Position numbers and translations under genes: made by a program | Assembly: GCA_021792135.1 (NCBI GenBank) | Contig: JAJYVF010000011.1 | Span: 1 to 64,000, forward strand | DNA: 64,000 bases | Direction of reading: 5' to 3' | DNA from: Acidobacteriota bacterium | Lineage (GTDB): Bacteria > Acidobacteriota > Terriglobia > Terriglobales > Acidobacteriaceae | Shown here: piece by piece, positions 44,710 through 54,116 of the stretch | Position numbering within the stretch: the first letter of the stretch is position 1 | Layout of the letters: every line of letters starts with the position of its first letter | The notes under the pieces: generated by a model | What the model saw: the letters and a program-made list of their open reading frames with translations, nothing else | Databases searched by the model: none | What the model was told of the DNA's origin: nothing

Positions 44710-45912
44710 GTGGAACTGTTTCATAACCCCAAAATCGACTGGCTCGGGAAGAAGTGGTACTTCCTTGGTTTCTCTCTGATCTTCAGCATCTCGGGCCTGC
44801 TCTCCATCTTCTTCTGGCACGGTCTGCCTCTCGACGTCGATTTCCGCGGGGGCACCGTCGTCCGTGTCAAGTTTGCCGAAAAGCCGGACCTGACCCGCAT
44901 CCGCTCCGCTGCCAACGAGGCCGGCCTCCACGATCCCCGCATCGCCCAGTACGGCCCGGCTGGCAACAACGAGGTGCTGGTCACCCTTTCCCGCGGGCAG
45001 ACCAGCGAAGCGGCTCTCGATCAGGGCCGCGCCGCCATCGTCGTCGCCCTCGACCGCAACTACACGCGTTCCGGCGCGCAAAATACAGGCAAGCTCGACC
45101 TCGATAACGCCAGCCGCGAAGAGATTGCCTCCTGGCTCCAGCAGTACGATCCTGAACACCTCGGCAACACCACCGTGGGGCAGACCCGCTATCAACAGCA
45201 AGCCGATGCCGTCGAGAACTACCGCAACGGGCACAGCGGCGTCATTGCCTCCGTCGAGAGTCTCCGCGGCATCGTCGATCCCGCGGTTCTGACTGCCTTT
45301 CAGCAGGGAGCCTATGTGTCAGGTTTCTCTGTTCGCAGTGTCGAGATCGTGGGTGCCCAGGTAGGCCAGCAGCTCCAGAAGCAGGCGTTGATGGCGACCC
45401 TCTATTCCCTTGCCGGGATGCTCATCTACCTCTGGTTTCGCTTTGAACTCATCTACGGTGTCGCCGCTGTGGTCGCCTGCTTCCATGACACCCTGATCAC
45501 TGTGGGTGCCTTCAGTCTCAAGAATATGGAGATCTCCCTTACTGTCATCGCGGCCATCCTCACGCTCATTGGCTATTCGATGAACGACACCATCGTCGTC
45601 TTTGACCGCATCCGGGAGAACCTCCGCCTGACCCGCCGCGAGCCATTGCCCGAGCTGGTTAACCGCAGCATCAATCAGACTCTGAGCCGGACCGTGCTTA
45701 CCTCCGGGCTTACTTTTCTCACTGTGCTCTCTCTTTTCGTCTTCGGCGGGCAGGTGCTGCATCCCTTCTCGTTCGCGCTGGTGGTTGGGATTCTCATCGG
45801 CACTTACTCCTCCATCGCAGTGGCCGCTCCCATGCTCGTCGCCTATCAGGAGTGGCGGACCCACCGGGGAAAGGCCGCTGCTCTTCCCGCCGCCAGGAAA
45901 GCCAGGGTATGA
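44710..45912 (+). CDS. secF: Protein translocase subunit SecF
   Basis: 400 residues starting at a GTG behind AGGCGGA, 14 bases after secD. WYFLGFSLIFSISGLLSIF is the first membrane segment, VDFRGGTVVRV the SecF signature, and VEIVGAQVGQQLQKQALMATLYSLAGML with SMNDTIVVFDRIRENLR the conserved membrane part. It partners SecD. The next gene (tonB) starts 255 bases later; that gap contains a short GGCATTTTTTATGCC hairpin but no gene. Confidence 0.95.
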   Translation: MELFHNPKIDWLGKKWYFLGFSLIFSISGLLSIFFWHGLPLDVDFRGGTVVRVKFAEKPDLTRIRSAANEAGLHDPRIAQYGPAGNNEVLVTLSRGQTSEAALDQGRAAIVVALDRNYTRSGAQNTGKLDLDNASREEIASWLQQYDPEHLGNTTVGQTRYQQQADAVENYRNGHSGVIASVESLRGIVDPAVLTAFQQGAYVSGFSVRSVEIVGAQVGQQLQKQALMATLYSLAGMLIYLWFRFELIYGVAAVVACFHDTLITVGAFSLKNMEISLTVIAAILTLIGYSMNDTIVVFDRIRENLRLTRREPLPELVNRSINQTLSRTVLTSGLTFLTVLSLFVFGGQVLHPFSFALVVGILIGTYSSIAVAAPMLVAYQEWRTHRGKAAALPAARKARV

Positions 45913-46167
45913 TCTCCGGGGCAGGCTGGTTTGCGACAAAACTCGTTTCGAATCGCGGCAAATTTCGGCCTTCAGGCCGTAGGGGCTGCAGGCCATCCCT
46001 GTATTGTGTTATAGAAGCTGAACCGGCATTTTTTATGCCGTGGGCATTGCGCAAACTTTCACCGAATCTCCCGTCCAGCCGCGGCTGCGGTCCGGGTTGC
46101 CGGGAACAAATTCGGGCCCTTGCGGTGTCTAAATAAGTGACAACTACTGAAAGGTCCGAGGTCGGCC

Positions 46168-46896
46168 ATGGCAATGTTTGAAGATGTAATGTTCGAGTCG
46201 GCTCACACGATCAAGACGAAGAGCAAGTACTACACAATTGTGGGAGTTATCCTCAATGGCTCCATCCTTGCCGCATTGATCCTGTACCCGCTCATTTATC
46301 CGGAGGCGCTCCCCAAGGCAATGATGGCCACGTTGCTGGTCGCGCCCCCACCCCCCCCGCCGCCGCCGCCCCCGCCACCCCCGCAGGTGGTCCATGTGCA
46401 GAGGGTCGTCTCGGAGATGATCAACAACCAGCTCACCGCCCCCAGCAAGATCCCTAAGGAAATCAAGATGGTTAAGGAAGAGGCTGCGCCTCCCTCCACC
46501 GGGGTCGCCGGTATGGAAGGCATGGGCGGCGGCGGCGGGATGATGGGTGGTGTTCTTGGCGGGCTGGGCTCCGGACCGGCTCCGAAAGTCATGGCTGCGC
46601 CTCCCAAGAAGATCACCGTGTCGTCGGGCGTCATGGCAGGTAACCGCATCGGCGGCGAAATGCCCCAGTACCCGGCCATCGCCAAGGCGGCAAGAATTCA
46701 GGGAACGGTAGTCCTGCAGGCAACGATTTCCAAGCAGGGTACGATCGATAACTTGCGCGTCATTGGTGGCCCACCCATGCTGCAGTCCGCCGCCATGGAA
46801 GCGGTGCGGACCTGGCGCTACAAGCCGTACCTGCTCAACGGGGAACCCGTCGAGGTTGAAACGCAGATCAATGTCGTGTTTAGTCTTGGCGGCTAG
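46168..46896 (+). CDS. tonB: TonB energy transducer
   Basis: 242 residues. An N-terminal membrane segment (YYTIVGVILNGSILAALILYP) is followed by a run of 13 prolines, a Gly/Met-rich linker, and the TonB C-terminal domain (PQYPAIAKAARIQGTVVLQATISKQG, AAMEAVRTWRYKPYLLNGEPVEVETQINVVF). The 13-Pro stretch is shorter than the Pro-Glu/Pro-Lys spacers of enteric TonB. It heads the tonB-exbB-exbD-exbD block and would energise outer-membrane receptors such as the broken one at 9.4-12.6 kb. Confidence 0.9.
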   Translation: MAMFEDVMFESAHTIKTKSKYYTIVGVILNGSILAALILYPLIYPEALPKAMMATLLVAPPPPPPPPPPPPPQVVHVQRVVSEMINNQLTAPSKIPKEIKMVKEEAAPPSTGVAGMEGMGGGGGMMGGVLGGLGSGPAPKVMAAPPKKITVSSGVMAGNRIGGEMPQYPAIAKAARIQGTVVLQATISKQGTIDNLRVIGGPPMLQSAAMEAVRTWRYKPYLLNGEPVEVETQINVVFSLGG

Positions 46897-47038
46897 TCTT
46901 ATGCGCCCGTTGACCGCCTCGGTTGCGAGGCGGCTTCTGTAACCGCTTTTTCCGGCCTCCCGTCTTAATCTGCGCGGAGGTACTTCTTCACCGCTTCTTG
47001 GCATCTATCGCAGCATCGCCTCAGGAGGAAAGATTCAA

Positions 47039-47782
47039 GTGATTCTCGCTCAGATCCACCATCTCATTGTCAACCCGGCGTCTCTCGGCTTTTTCCAGGA
47101 GGGCCAGACCGTCGGATTCAGCCCCATCGACCTCTGGAACAACATGGGCTGGCTCGCCCGTGGCGTTGTTTTCGTGCTCTTCATCATGTCGATCTGGTCC
47201 CTGGCCGTCGCGATCGACCGCTGGCTCTATTTCAACGCCGCCCGCAAGCAGTCCCGCGAGTTCGCCCCGCGGGTCGCCGGCGCCCTCAAGGAGGGCAAGC
47301 TGGATGAAGCCGTGAAGGTCGCCGACCGCAACAAGAAGTCGCATCTGGCGGAAGTCGTCACCGCCGGTCTGCAGGAGTTCCGCAACTACGGCGGCGGCGG
47401 CGCGGTCAGCGCTGAGCAGATCGAGTCCTCCCAGCGCGCGCTGGAGCGGGCTGAGGCCATCGTCCATGCCAAGCTGAAGAGGGGGCTCGGCAGCCTTGCC
47501 ACCATCGGATCCACGGCCCCGTTCGTCGGACTCTTCGGAACGGTCGCCGGTATCCTGAAGGCCTTCCAGGAGATCGCTACTCAGAAAACTCCGGGTATTG
47601 GTGCTGTCGCTGGCGGTATCTCTGAGGCCCTGGTCACCACCGCCTTCGGCCTGTTTGTGGCCATCCCGGCTGTGTGGCTCTTTAACTACTTTACCAACCG
47701 CGTCGAAGCTTTCGATGTCGAGATGGATAACTCATCCAGCGAGCTGATCGATTACTTCATCAAGCAGAGCAGTCGGCGGTAA
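47039..47782 (+). CDS. exbB: ExbB/MotA-TolQ-type proton channel protein
   Basis: 247 residues starting at GTG behind a perfect AGGAGG. Three membrane segments (VVFVLFIMSIWSLAVAIDRWLYF, then LATIGSTAPFVGLFGTVAGILKAF, then EALVTTAFGLFVAIPAVWLFNYF) carry the ExbB/TolQ hallmark GLFGTVAGI. It forms the proton channel with ExbD to drive TonB. Confidence 0.95.
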   Translation: MILAQIHHLIVNPASLGFFQEGQTVGFSPIDLWNNMGWLARGVVFVLFIMSIWSLAVAIDRWLYFNAARKQSREFAPRVAGALKEGKLDEAVKVADRNKKSHLAEVVTAGLQEFRNYGGGGAVSAEQIESSQRALERAEAIVHAKLKRGLGSLATIGSTAPFVGLFGTVAGILKAFQEIATQKTPGIGAVAGGISEALVTTAFGLFVAIPAVWLFNYFTNRVEAFDVEMDNSSSELIDYFIKQSSRR

Positions 47783-47892
47783 ATCGCGGGGAATACAGCG
47801 GGAATCTCCTGGCCGGGACCGGGCCCTCAAGTCCGGTTCCGGCGCCTGATTGTCGCGCTTTTTGTGAGAAATCCGACCGACGGAGTATAAAA

Positions 47893-48351
<459 letters not shown>

Positions 48352-48387
48352 TCCGCGATCGCGGCGGAAGAAACGAGGAACTGAACT

Positions 48388-48819
48388 ATGGCAATGAACC
48401 TGGGTGGCGGCGGTGCCCTGAACGCCGAGCCTAACGTCACGCCGCTGATTGACGTCCTGCTGGTCCTGCTGATTATCTTCATGGTCATTGTGCCGGTCAC
48501 CCCACACGGTCTCGACGCGCTGGTGCCCCAGCCGCCCAAGCACCAGGAACAGCAGCCCAACGACCGCACCATCGTCGTGCAGATCCTGGGCAGTGCCGGT
48601 GGTACGCCCAGCTATAAGATCAACGAGACCGATGTGCCGAAGAGCGGCCTCGAGAGCAAACTCGATCAGATCTATGCGACCCGCGCCGAAAAGGTGATGT
48701 TCGTGAAGGGTGACCCCAATCTGGACTTCCAGACGGTCGCTGACGTCATTGACATCGGCCATGCGGTCGGCGTCGACCATATTGGCCTGATCACCCCGAA
48801 GATTGAGGCGGGGCAGTAG
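48388..48819 (+). CDS. exbD: ExbD/TolR-type protein, second copy
   Basis: 143 residues with the same layout as the upstream gene (VTPLIDVLLVLLIIFMVIVPV; KVMFVKGDPNLDFQTVADVIDI). Identity with the first copy looks moderate, so the two may form a heteromeric pair or serve different TonB functions. Two ExbD genes after one ExbB are common in Acidobacteriota and Myxococcota. Confidence 0.95.
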   Translation: MAMNLGGGGALNAEPNVTPLIDVLLVLLIIFMVIVPVTPHGLDALVPQPPKHQEQQPNDRTIVVQILGSAGGTPSYKINETDVPKSGLESKLDQIYATRAEKVMFVKGDPNLDFQTVADVIDIGHAVGVDHIGLITPKIEAGQ

Positions 48820-48968
48820 CGAACCGGCGCAGTCGGCCTCAGTGACGCCGGAGTGCGTTTTCGTCTCTGGTGGTCTTGCCGATTGCCCCGCAGGCATTAC
48901 AATCACACACGAACGCAGTTTGCGCCTGATTTTAGGCTCCTGGCGAGCTGAAGGAGAAGATACCAAGA

Positions 48969-49790
48969 ATGAACCGAATCGCACGTTTACCGGTGCTGGC
49001 TGCCGCCACGCTCCTGCTGGTGGTCTCCGCTACCGGCTGTAAACGCCTGGAGGCCCGCGATCAACTCAATAAAGGAGTCCAGGCCTATAAACAGGCGAGG
49101 TACGAGGAGGCCATCGACCACTTCCAGAGGGCCGTCAACCTCGATCCCACTTACCCCATGACCCGGCTGTATCTCGCTACTGCCTACGCGCAGCAGGTCG
49201 TGCCGGGGCTCAATACCCCGGAAAACATCAAGAACGCGGACATGGCCATCAATGGCTTCAAGAAGGTGCTTCAGGAGCATCCTGATGACGTTACCAGCCT
49301 GAAGCAGATTGCCGCGCTCAATTTCGACCTCAGTCATTTCGATGAAGCCAAGCAATGGCAGCTGAAGGTCCTGCAGGCCGATCCAAAAGATGCCGAAGCC
49401 GCTTACACCGTCGGTGTTATCGACTGGACCCTGGCCTTCAAGAATGCGTCAAAGGCCCTGCAGGGTGCCGGCATGCAGGATGATGGACAGGGCAACCCGA
49501 AGATGCCAAAGAAGGTCTGTGAGCAAATCCAGGAGGAAAACACGCCGCTCGTCACCGACGGTCTGAGCTACCTGCAGAAGGCCGTCGATTTCCGCCCGAA
49601 TTATGACGACGCGATGGCCTACCTGAACCTCATGTACCGCCGCAAGGCCGACCTCGACTGTGGCGACGATGCCGCCCGCAAGGCGGACCTGGCGATGGCC
49701 GATCAGTGGCGTGAGAAGGCCATGGGTACCCGCAAGGCCAATGAGGAGAAGGCGAACGAACAGAAATCCGGCGGCATCGTAATGCAGTAG
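48969..49790 (+). CDS. TPR-containing lipoprotein
   Basis: 273 residues with a lipoprotein signal (LPVLAAATLLLVVSATGC, lipobox Cys about residue 24). TPR-like repeats follow (GVQAYKQARYEEAIDHFQRAVNLDPTYP, INGFKKVLQEHPDDVTSL, SHFDEAKQWQLKVLQADPKDAEA, YLQKAVDFRPNYDDAMAYLNL). It is probably a periplasmic scaffold of the Tol/TonB-linked type. It closes the block before a strong terminator. Confidence 0.85.
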   Translation: MNRIARLPVLAAATLLLVVSATGCKRLEARDQLNKGVQAYKQARYEEAIDHFQRAVNLDPTYPMTRLYLATAYAQQVVPGLNTPENIKNADMAINGFKKVLQEHPDDVTSLKQIAALNFDLSHFDEAKQWQLKVLQADPKDAEAAYTVGVIDWTLAFKNASKALQGAGMQDDGQGNPKMPKKVCEQIQEENTPLVTDGLSYLQKAVDFRPNYDDAMAYLNLMYRRKADLDCGDDAARKADLAMADQWREKAMGTRKANEEKANEQKSGGIVMQ

Positions 49791-49811
49791 CTGCTGCCCC
49801 GCAACCGGGAG

Positions 49812-49840
49812 AGCCCTCGCACTGCGAGGGCTTTCCCATT
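49812..49840 (+). terminator. Intrinsic terminator after the TPR lipoprotein gene
   Basis: AGCCCTCGC and GCGAGGGCT form a 9-bp perfect stem around a three-base loop, followed by TTCCCATTT. It lies 22 bases after the stop of the TPR gene. Confidence 0.7.
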
Positions 49841-49896
49841 TCCCCCGGGGACTGGCAGCCGCTCCTCTTCGCCACTTGTCAACGTCTGTACTCCGG

Positions 49897-51438
49897 ATGG
49901 CATTGTTCCGTAAAATCCTCATCGCGAACCGCGGCGAAATTGCGTTGCGCATCGTGCGCGCCTGCCGCGAACTTGACATTGCCACGGTTGCGGTCTTCTC
50001 GGACGCCGATCGCGCCGCCACGTATGTCCTCGAGGCCGACGAAGCCTACCGCCTCGGCGCCGCGCCGGCTGCCGAGTCCTATCTCCGCGGCGATCTCATC
50101 CTCGATTTCGCCCGCCGTACCGGTGCCGATGCCATCCACCCCGGCTACGGCTTCCTCTCGGAAAATGCCGACTTTGCCGAATCCTGCGAACTGTCGGGAA
50201 TCAAATTCATCGGTCCGTCCTCCGCGGCCATGCGCGCCCTCGGCTCCAAAACCAGCGCCCGCCAGGCCGCCGACGAGGCTGGCCTGCCCCGTACCCCCGG
50301 CTGCGTGCACGGCCTCGCCTCTCCCGAAGAAGCCCACGATGTAGCCGCCGCCGTCGGCTACCCTGTCATGCTCAAGGCGGCCGCTGGCGGAGGCGGTAAA
50401 GGCATGCGCGCCGTCTACCGGCCCGAAGACCTGGATTCCGCCTTTGTCACTGCTTCCAGCGAGGCCGAGCGCGCCTTTGGTTCCGGCGAGGTTTACCTCG
50501 AAAAGCTCATTGACCGTCCCCGCCACGTCGAAATCCAAGTCCTCGCTGACGAGCATGGCCACTGCGTCTACCTTGGCGAACGCGAGTGCTCCGTCCAGCG
50601 CCGCCATCAGAAGGTCATCGAAGAAGCTCCCTCTGTGGTCGTCAACGCGGACCTCCGCCGCCGCATGGGCGAAGCCGCTGTCCGTCTCGCGCTCGCCGCC
50701 GGCTACTCCAACGCCGGCACTGTCGAGTTCCTCCTCGACGGCACAGGGGATTTCTATTTCCTTGAAATGAACACCCGGCTCCAGGTGGAGCATCCGGTTA
50801 CCGAGATAGTTACCGGTCTGGACCTGCCGCATCTCCAGATCCGCATTGCCCAGGGCGAGCCGTTGCCCTTCGCTCAGGCTGACATCCAGCTCCGCGGCCA
50901 TGCGATCGAGTGTCGCGTCTACGCCGAAGACCCCGACAGCAACTTCATGCCGTGCCCTGGGCGCATTACCCGTCTGCTCCAGCCGGGCGGCCCCGGCATC
51001 CGCGAAGACAGCGGCATCTACGAGGGCTGGGTCGTGCCTGTGGACTACGACCCCATGCTCTCGAAGCTCATCGCCTTCGCTCCCACCCGCGAGATGGCCA
51101 TCGCCCGCCTGCTTCGTGCTCTCGACGAATACGTCATCGGAGGAATCCGTACCAACCTCGGCCTCTTCCGCCGCGTCCTGCGCGATCCCGATTTCCGCGC
51201 CGCCCGCATCAATACTGGCTACCTCGACCGGCTCCTCGCCGAGTCTCCGGCCCAGACCTCCGCCCCGGCTGCCTCCGAACTCCTCCAGCCGGCTATGGCT
51301 GCGGCAGCGGTCATCGAAGCCACAAAACCCGCCGCCGCCCCTCTTCCCGGCGGGCAAATCCCGTCCGTCAGCGCCTGGAAGGCCGCTGCCCGCCGCGAAG
51401 GCACCGGAGCGGCAGACTGGAAGATGCCCCGCCCATGA
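49897..51438 (+). CDS. accC: Biotin carboxylase (AccC-like)
   Basis: 513 residues from ATG 49897; an upstream TTG at 49876 is less likely. The biotin carboxylase/ATP-grasp order is clear: FRKILIANRGEIALRI, IHPGYGFLSENADFA, MLKAAAGGGGKGMR, IEEAPSVVV, FYFLEMNTRLQVEHPVTE and IECRVYAEDP. It carboxylates biotin with ATP and bicarbonate. The C-terminal 60 residues are Ala/Pro-rich and atypical. The next gene, a biotin carrier protein, overlaps its stop by four bases, but no carboxyltransferase is near, so the acyl-CoA substrate (acetyl, propionyl or methylcrotonyl) is unknown. Confidence 0.9.
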   Translation: MALFRKILIANRGEIALRIVRACRELDIATVAVFSDADRAATYVLEADEAYRLGAAPAAESYLRGDLILDFARRTGADAIHPGYGFLSENADFAESCELSGIKFIGPSSAAMRALGSKTSARQAADEAGLPRTPGCVHGLASPEEAHDVAAAVGYPVMLKAAAGGGGKGMRAVYRPEDLDSAFVTASSEAERAFGSGEVYLEKLIDRPRHVEIQVLADEHGHCVYLGERECSVQRRHQKVIEEAPSVVVNADLRRRMGEAAVRLALAAGYSNAGTVEFLLDGTGDFYFLEMNTRLQVEHPVTEIVTGLDLPHLQIRIAQGEPLPFAQADIQLRGHAIECRVYAEDPDSNFMPCPGRITRLLQPGGPGIREDSGIYEGWVVPVDYDPMLSKLIAFAPTREMAIARLLRALDEYVIGGIRTNLGLFRRVLRDPDFRAARINTGYLDRLLAESPAQTSAPAASELLQPAMAAAAVIEATKPAAAPLPGGQIPSVSAWKAAARREGTGAADWKMPRP

Positions 51439-51932
51439 GACTGCAACTGGTCATCGGCGATGAGGTCCGTCAGGTCGAAATTGAGCCCGGTGTCGACGGC
51501 CACTGGTGCATCTCGATTGAGGGTAATCCCATTGAGGCCGATGCCTGCCTTCTCCGCCCGGGCGTCCTCTCCCTGCTGATTGAGGGACGCTCCTGGCGGG
51601 TCGTGCTGGATGGCCACTCCGCCGAGCCTGCCTTCCACATTGGCCCGGAACGCCTCTCCTTCCGTGTCGAAGACCCGCGCTCGCTCCGCCTCCGCCGTCG
51701 GAGCGGCGCCGCCCACGGCCCGGTCACCCTCCGAGCCTCCATGCCCGGGCGTGTCGTCCGTCTCCTCATCGAGGTGGGCGAACGGGTGGCCGCACACCAG
51801 GGTGTCCTCGTCGTCGAGGCCATGAAAATGCAGAATGAACTCCAGTCCCCCAAAGAAGGCCGCGTTACGCAGATTCGCGTCTCCCCCGGAGATACCGTCG
51901 CTTCCGGCGAGGTGCTCGTTGTCATCGAGTGA
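51435..51932 (+). CDS. Biotin carboxyl carrier protein-like (biotinyl domain)
   Basis: The ATG overlaps the previous stop (ATGA), giving a 165-residue protein. A variable N-terminal region leads to a biotinyl domain with GRVVRLLIEVGERV, VVEAMKMQNEL (biotin Lys in EAMKM) and EGRVTQIRVSPGDTV. It would be the partner of the biotin carboxylase just upstream, in a two-gene carboxylase unit. Confidence 0.85.
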   Translation: MRLQLVIGDEVRQVEIEPGVDGHWCISIEGNPIEADACLLRPGVLSLLIEGRSWRVVLDGHSAEPAFHIGPERLSFRVEDPRSLRLRRRSGAAHGPVTLRASMPGRVVRLLIEVGERVAAHQGVLVVEAMKMQNELQSPKEGRVTQIRVSPGDTVASGEVLVVIE

Positions 51933-51973
51933 GTGCTGGCGCGTGCTCGCGCATTTCAGGATCAGCCGAGACC

Positions 51974-52084
51974 GACGAGTACGAAAGGGCGATGCGCCGC
52001 TATCTCTCGCGCGGGCCCTTCCTGAGACCGGACGGTAACTATCTCTCCAGAGAGAACGTGCACGATCAAGCCCGTCTTCGTTGA
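51974..52084 (+). pseudogene. VapB-type antitoxin remnant, C-terminal piece
   Basis: DEYERAMRRYLSRGPFLRPDG, then NYLSRENVHDQARLR and a stop at 52082-52084 resembles the C-terminal toxin-binding tail of antitoxins that precede PIN-domain toxins (compare SREELYDRARLR-type ends). No start or DNA-binding half is present in frame. The stop overlaps the start region of the PIN toxin remnant. Confidence 0.4.
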
Positions 52085-52480
52085 CACAGACGTCCTGCTC
52101 TATAAGTCCGAATCGGAGCACCAGGAAAAGCAGCAACGGGCCTTGCTTTGGATGACAGAGCCTTGGTCCGCTGCTGCCGGCCGCATCAGTTACAGGTTTT
52201 GCAGGAATATCTCATATAGGTGACCCGGAAGAATCCGGCACTTCGCGCCCGGGCTCGGGCCGATGTCCGCAACCGCCTCGCCTGGCGGCCTGTCTCCGTG
52301 GAGGGGCCGCTGCTCGAAGGTGCCTGGCAGATCCAGGATCACTACCGCCTCTCCTTCCTGGATTCTCTGATCGTCGCGGCCGCGAAATCGGCATCCTGCC
52401 GCTGGCTGCTGACGGAAGACCTTCAGGCGGATCAGAGCTTCAATGGAGTCACTGTAATCAACCCGTTCCAGTACCCCCGA
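52062..52480 (+). pseudogene. PIN-domain toxin (VapC-like), broken
   Basis: The first piece, KPVFVDTDVLLYKSE to SAAAGRISY, and the second, VTRKNPALRARARADVRNRLAW to LSFLDSLIVAAAK and WLLTEDLQ, together make one PIN fold with its Asp residues. They are in different frames: a shift near 52190 and a TAG at 52217-52219 separate them. The usual start position reads ACG ATC AAG where ATG would be expected, so the start is lost as well. With the antitoxin remnant it is a dead toxin-antitoxin locus. Confidence 0.6.
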
Positions 52481-52513
52481 TCATCTCCCAGCCTGACTTC
52501 CCGCCTCTTCTTC

Positions 52514-53914
52514 CTATTCCGAGCTTCCTGCGCCCTTGTAGACCACTCCGCCCTTCATCACAAACGCCACCCGCTCCATCGCTGTAATGTCCTCGAGTGG
52601 GTTTCCCGGCACAGCGATCACATCGGCATAGCAACCAGCCTTCAACTGCCCCACCGCGTCCTTGCCCATCAGAATCCGCGCCCCGTTCAGATAATCCGCC
52701 CGCAGCACAGCAACCGGAGTCATCCCGTACCGCACCATCAGTCCCAGCTCCCGAGCCTGCGTCCCATGCGGGAACGGCCCCACATCCGAGCCAACCGCGA
52801 ACGGAATCCCCGCCGCCACCTGCCGTTTGAACTCATGGATTTTGTAGTCCAGCATCGCCTGCTCCCGCACCGCAGCGGCCTGTGTCGGGGCATGATTCGC
52901 GAAGTACTCGAAGATCGTGAACGTCGGCACCGCCGGGATGTGCTTTTCCTTCATCAGCTGCATCGTCCTGCCGCTTAGCTGCGATGCGTGGTCGATCGAG
53001 GCCACGCCCGCCTCCGCGGCAAACAGCGCCCCCGGCTCTCCCTGATCGTGAACGCCCACATTCGTTCCCAGCCGCGCCGCCTCCGCGACGGCAGCTTTCA
53101 GCTCATCCACCGTGTATTGGTACGGTGTATGAAACGCCCAGAACTCCGCATCGCCGGTCTGCGCCCCCAGTCCGTTGGCCGCACACAGTGCCTCATCCTG
53201 TCCGCACGGAATCGCTCTTACCCTGCCCGCAGCCTCCGTGTCCGTCCCCGTCTCATAGATCTTCACGAATGTCGAGCCTTCCTTGTGCTGTTTCCGGATC
53301 GTCTCGATCAGCTGTTCCGCGTCGTTGGCATAATCGGCGTTCCCCGGCACATGCAGCGCCCGATTGAAGCCAATCGCATCCTCATGGCCTCCCAGAATGG
53401 AAATGGCATTCCCGCTGATCCGCAGCCGCGGACCCGGAATCCGCCCCGCATCGATCGCGTCTTTCACCGCCGTGTCCGCCGATCCCGCGCCCTCCGTCCC
53501 CATATCGCGTTCCGAGGTAAACCCGGCCATCAGATCGGCTCTTGCCGCCAGCGTCGCCAGAATCGTCCGCTCCGGCACCGATTCCTGTACCGTCTGCATG
53601 TCTTCCGCTCCCGGATGCAGAAAGAGGTGAACATGGGCATCGATCAGACCCGGCATCAGCGTCGTGTCTCCCAGGTTGATGACCCTGGCCCCAGCCGGAT
53701 GCTCGACCGAACTTCCCGCTGCTGCGATCCGCTCCCCCTCGACCAGAACTTCGCCTGGCGTGACGATCTTCCCCGCCTCCACATCGAAGAGCCGCGCCGC
53801 ATGCAGCACGATGGCCGGTCTCGAATCACCCCGGCCGGAAGAGGGAGCCTGAGCCCATGCCGCACAGCACGCGCACAAAAGAGCGCCAGCAGACAGAAGA
53901 TGGTCCACTCGCAT
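52514..53914 (-). CDS. Secreted amidohydrolase, prolidase-like
   Basis: 466 residues with a signal peptide (LLSAGALLCACCAAWAQ). The amidohydrolase fold has LMPGLIDAHVHLFLHPG (first metal HxH), FVKIYE (carboxylated-Lys position), NVGVHDQGEPGA, IDHASQL and FAVGSDVGPFPHG (last metal Asp). Proteins with this layout are annotated as Xaa-Pro dipeptidases or imidazolonepropionase-like hydrolases; substrate not clear. Probably periplasmic. Confidence 0.75.
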   Translation of the reverse strand: MRVDHLLSAGALLCACCAAWAQAPSSGRGDSRPAIVLHAARLFDVEAGKIVTPGEVLVEGERIAAAGSSVEHPAGARVINLGDTTLMPGLIDAHVHLFLHPGAEDMQTVQESVPERTILATLAARADLMAGFTSERDMGTEGAGSADTAVKDAIDAGRIPGPRLRISGNAISILGGHEDAIGFNRALHVPGNADYANDAEQLIETIRKQHKEGSTFVKIYETGTDTEAAGRVRAIPCGQDEALCAANGLGAQTGDAEFWAFHTPYQYTVDELKAAVAEAARLGTNVGVHDQGEPGALFAAEAGVASIDHASQLSGRTMQLMKEKHIPAVPTFTIFEYFANHAPTQAAAVREQAMLDYKIHEFKRQVAAGIPFAVGSDVGPFPHGTQARELGLMVRYGMTPVAVLRADYLNGARILMGKDAVGQLKAGCYADVIAVPGNPLEDITAMERVAFVMKGGVVYKGAGSSE

Positions 53915-54116
53915 CTACCCCTCCCAAACGGCCTAACAGAATAGCAGAGCGACAAGCAGGAAGAGCCTGTGCCGATCACCCCGCGCGCCGCTCGCCAAAA
54001 ATTGCCTCGGATTGTGCGGGACCCGACGGCAGAGGCATCTCCAGGCACCTCTGGCGGGTATACTGGCCTGTCTTTGGAAAGCTGAAGAAGGCCGCAGCCT
54101 TTCTGCTGGAGGGGAG

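Noticed and set aside
46345-46385. C-rich repeat tract considered as a simple repeat or phase-variable site
   Set aside because: It encodes the TonB proline linker in frame; mixed codons (CCA, CCG, CCC) make slippage unlikely to dominate.
49879-51357. Long antisense frame over the biotin carboxylase gene
   Set aside because: The sense frame is a clear biotin carboxylase; the antisense product shows no family motif and only mirrors high-GC codon use.
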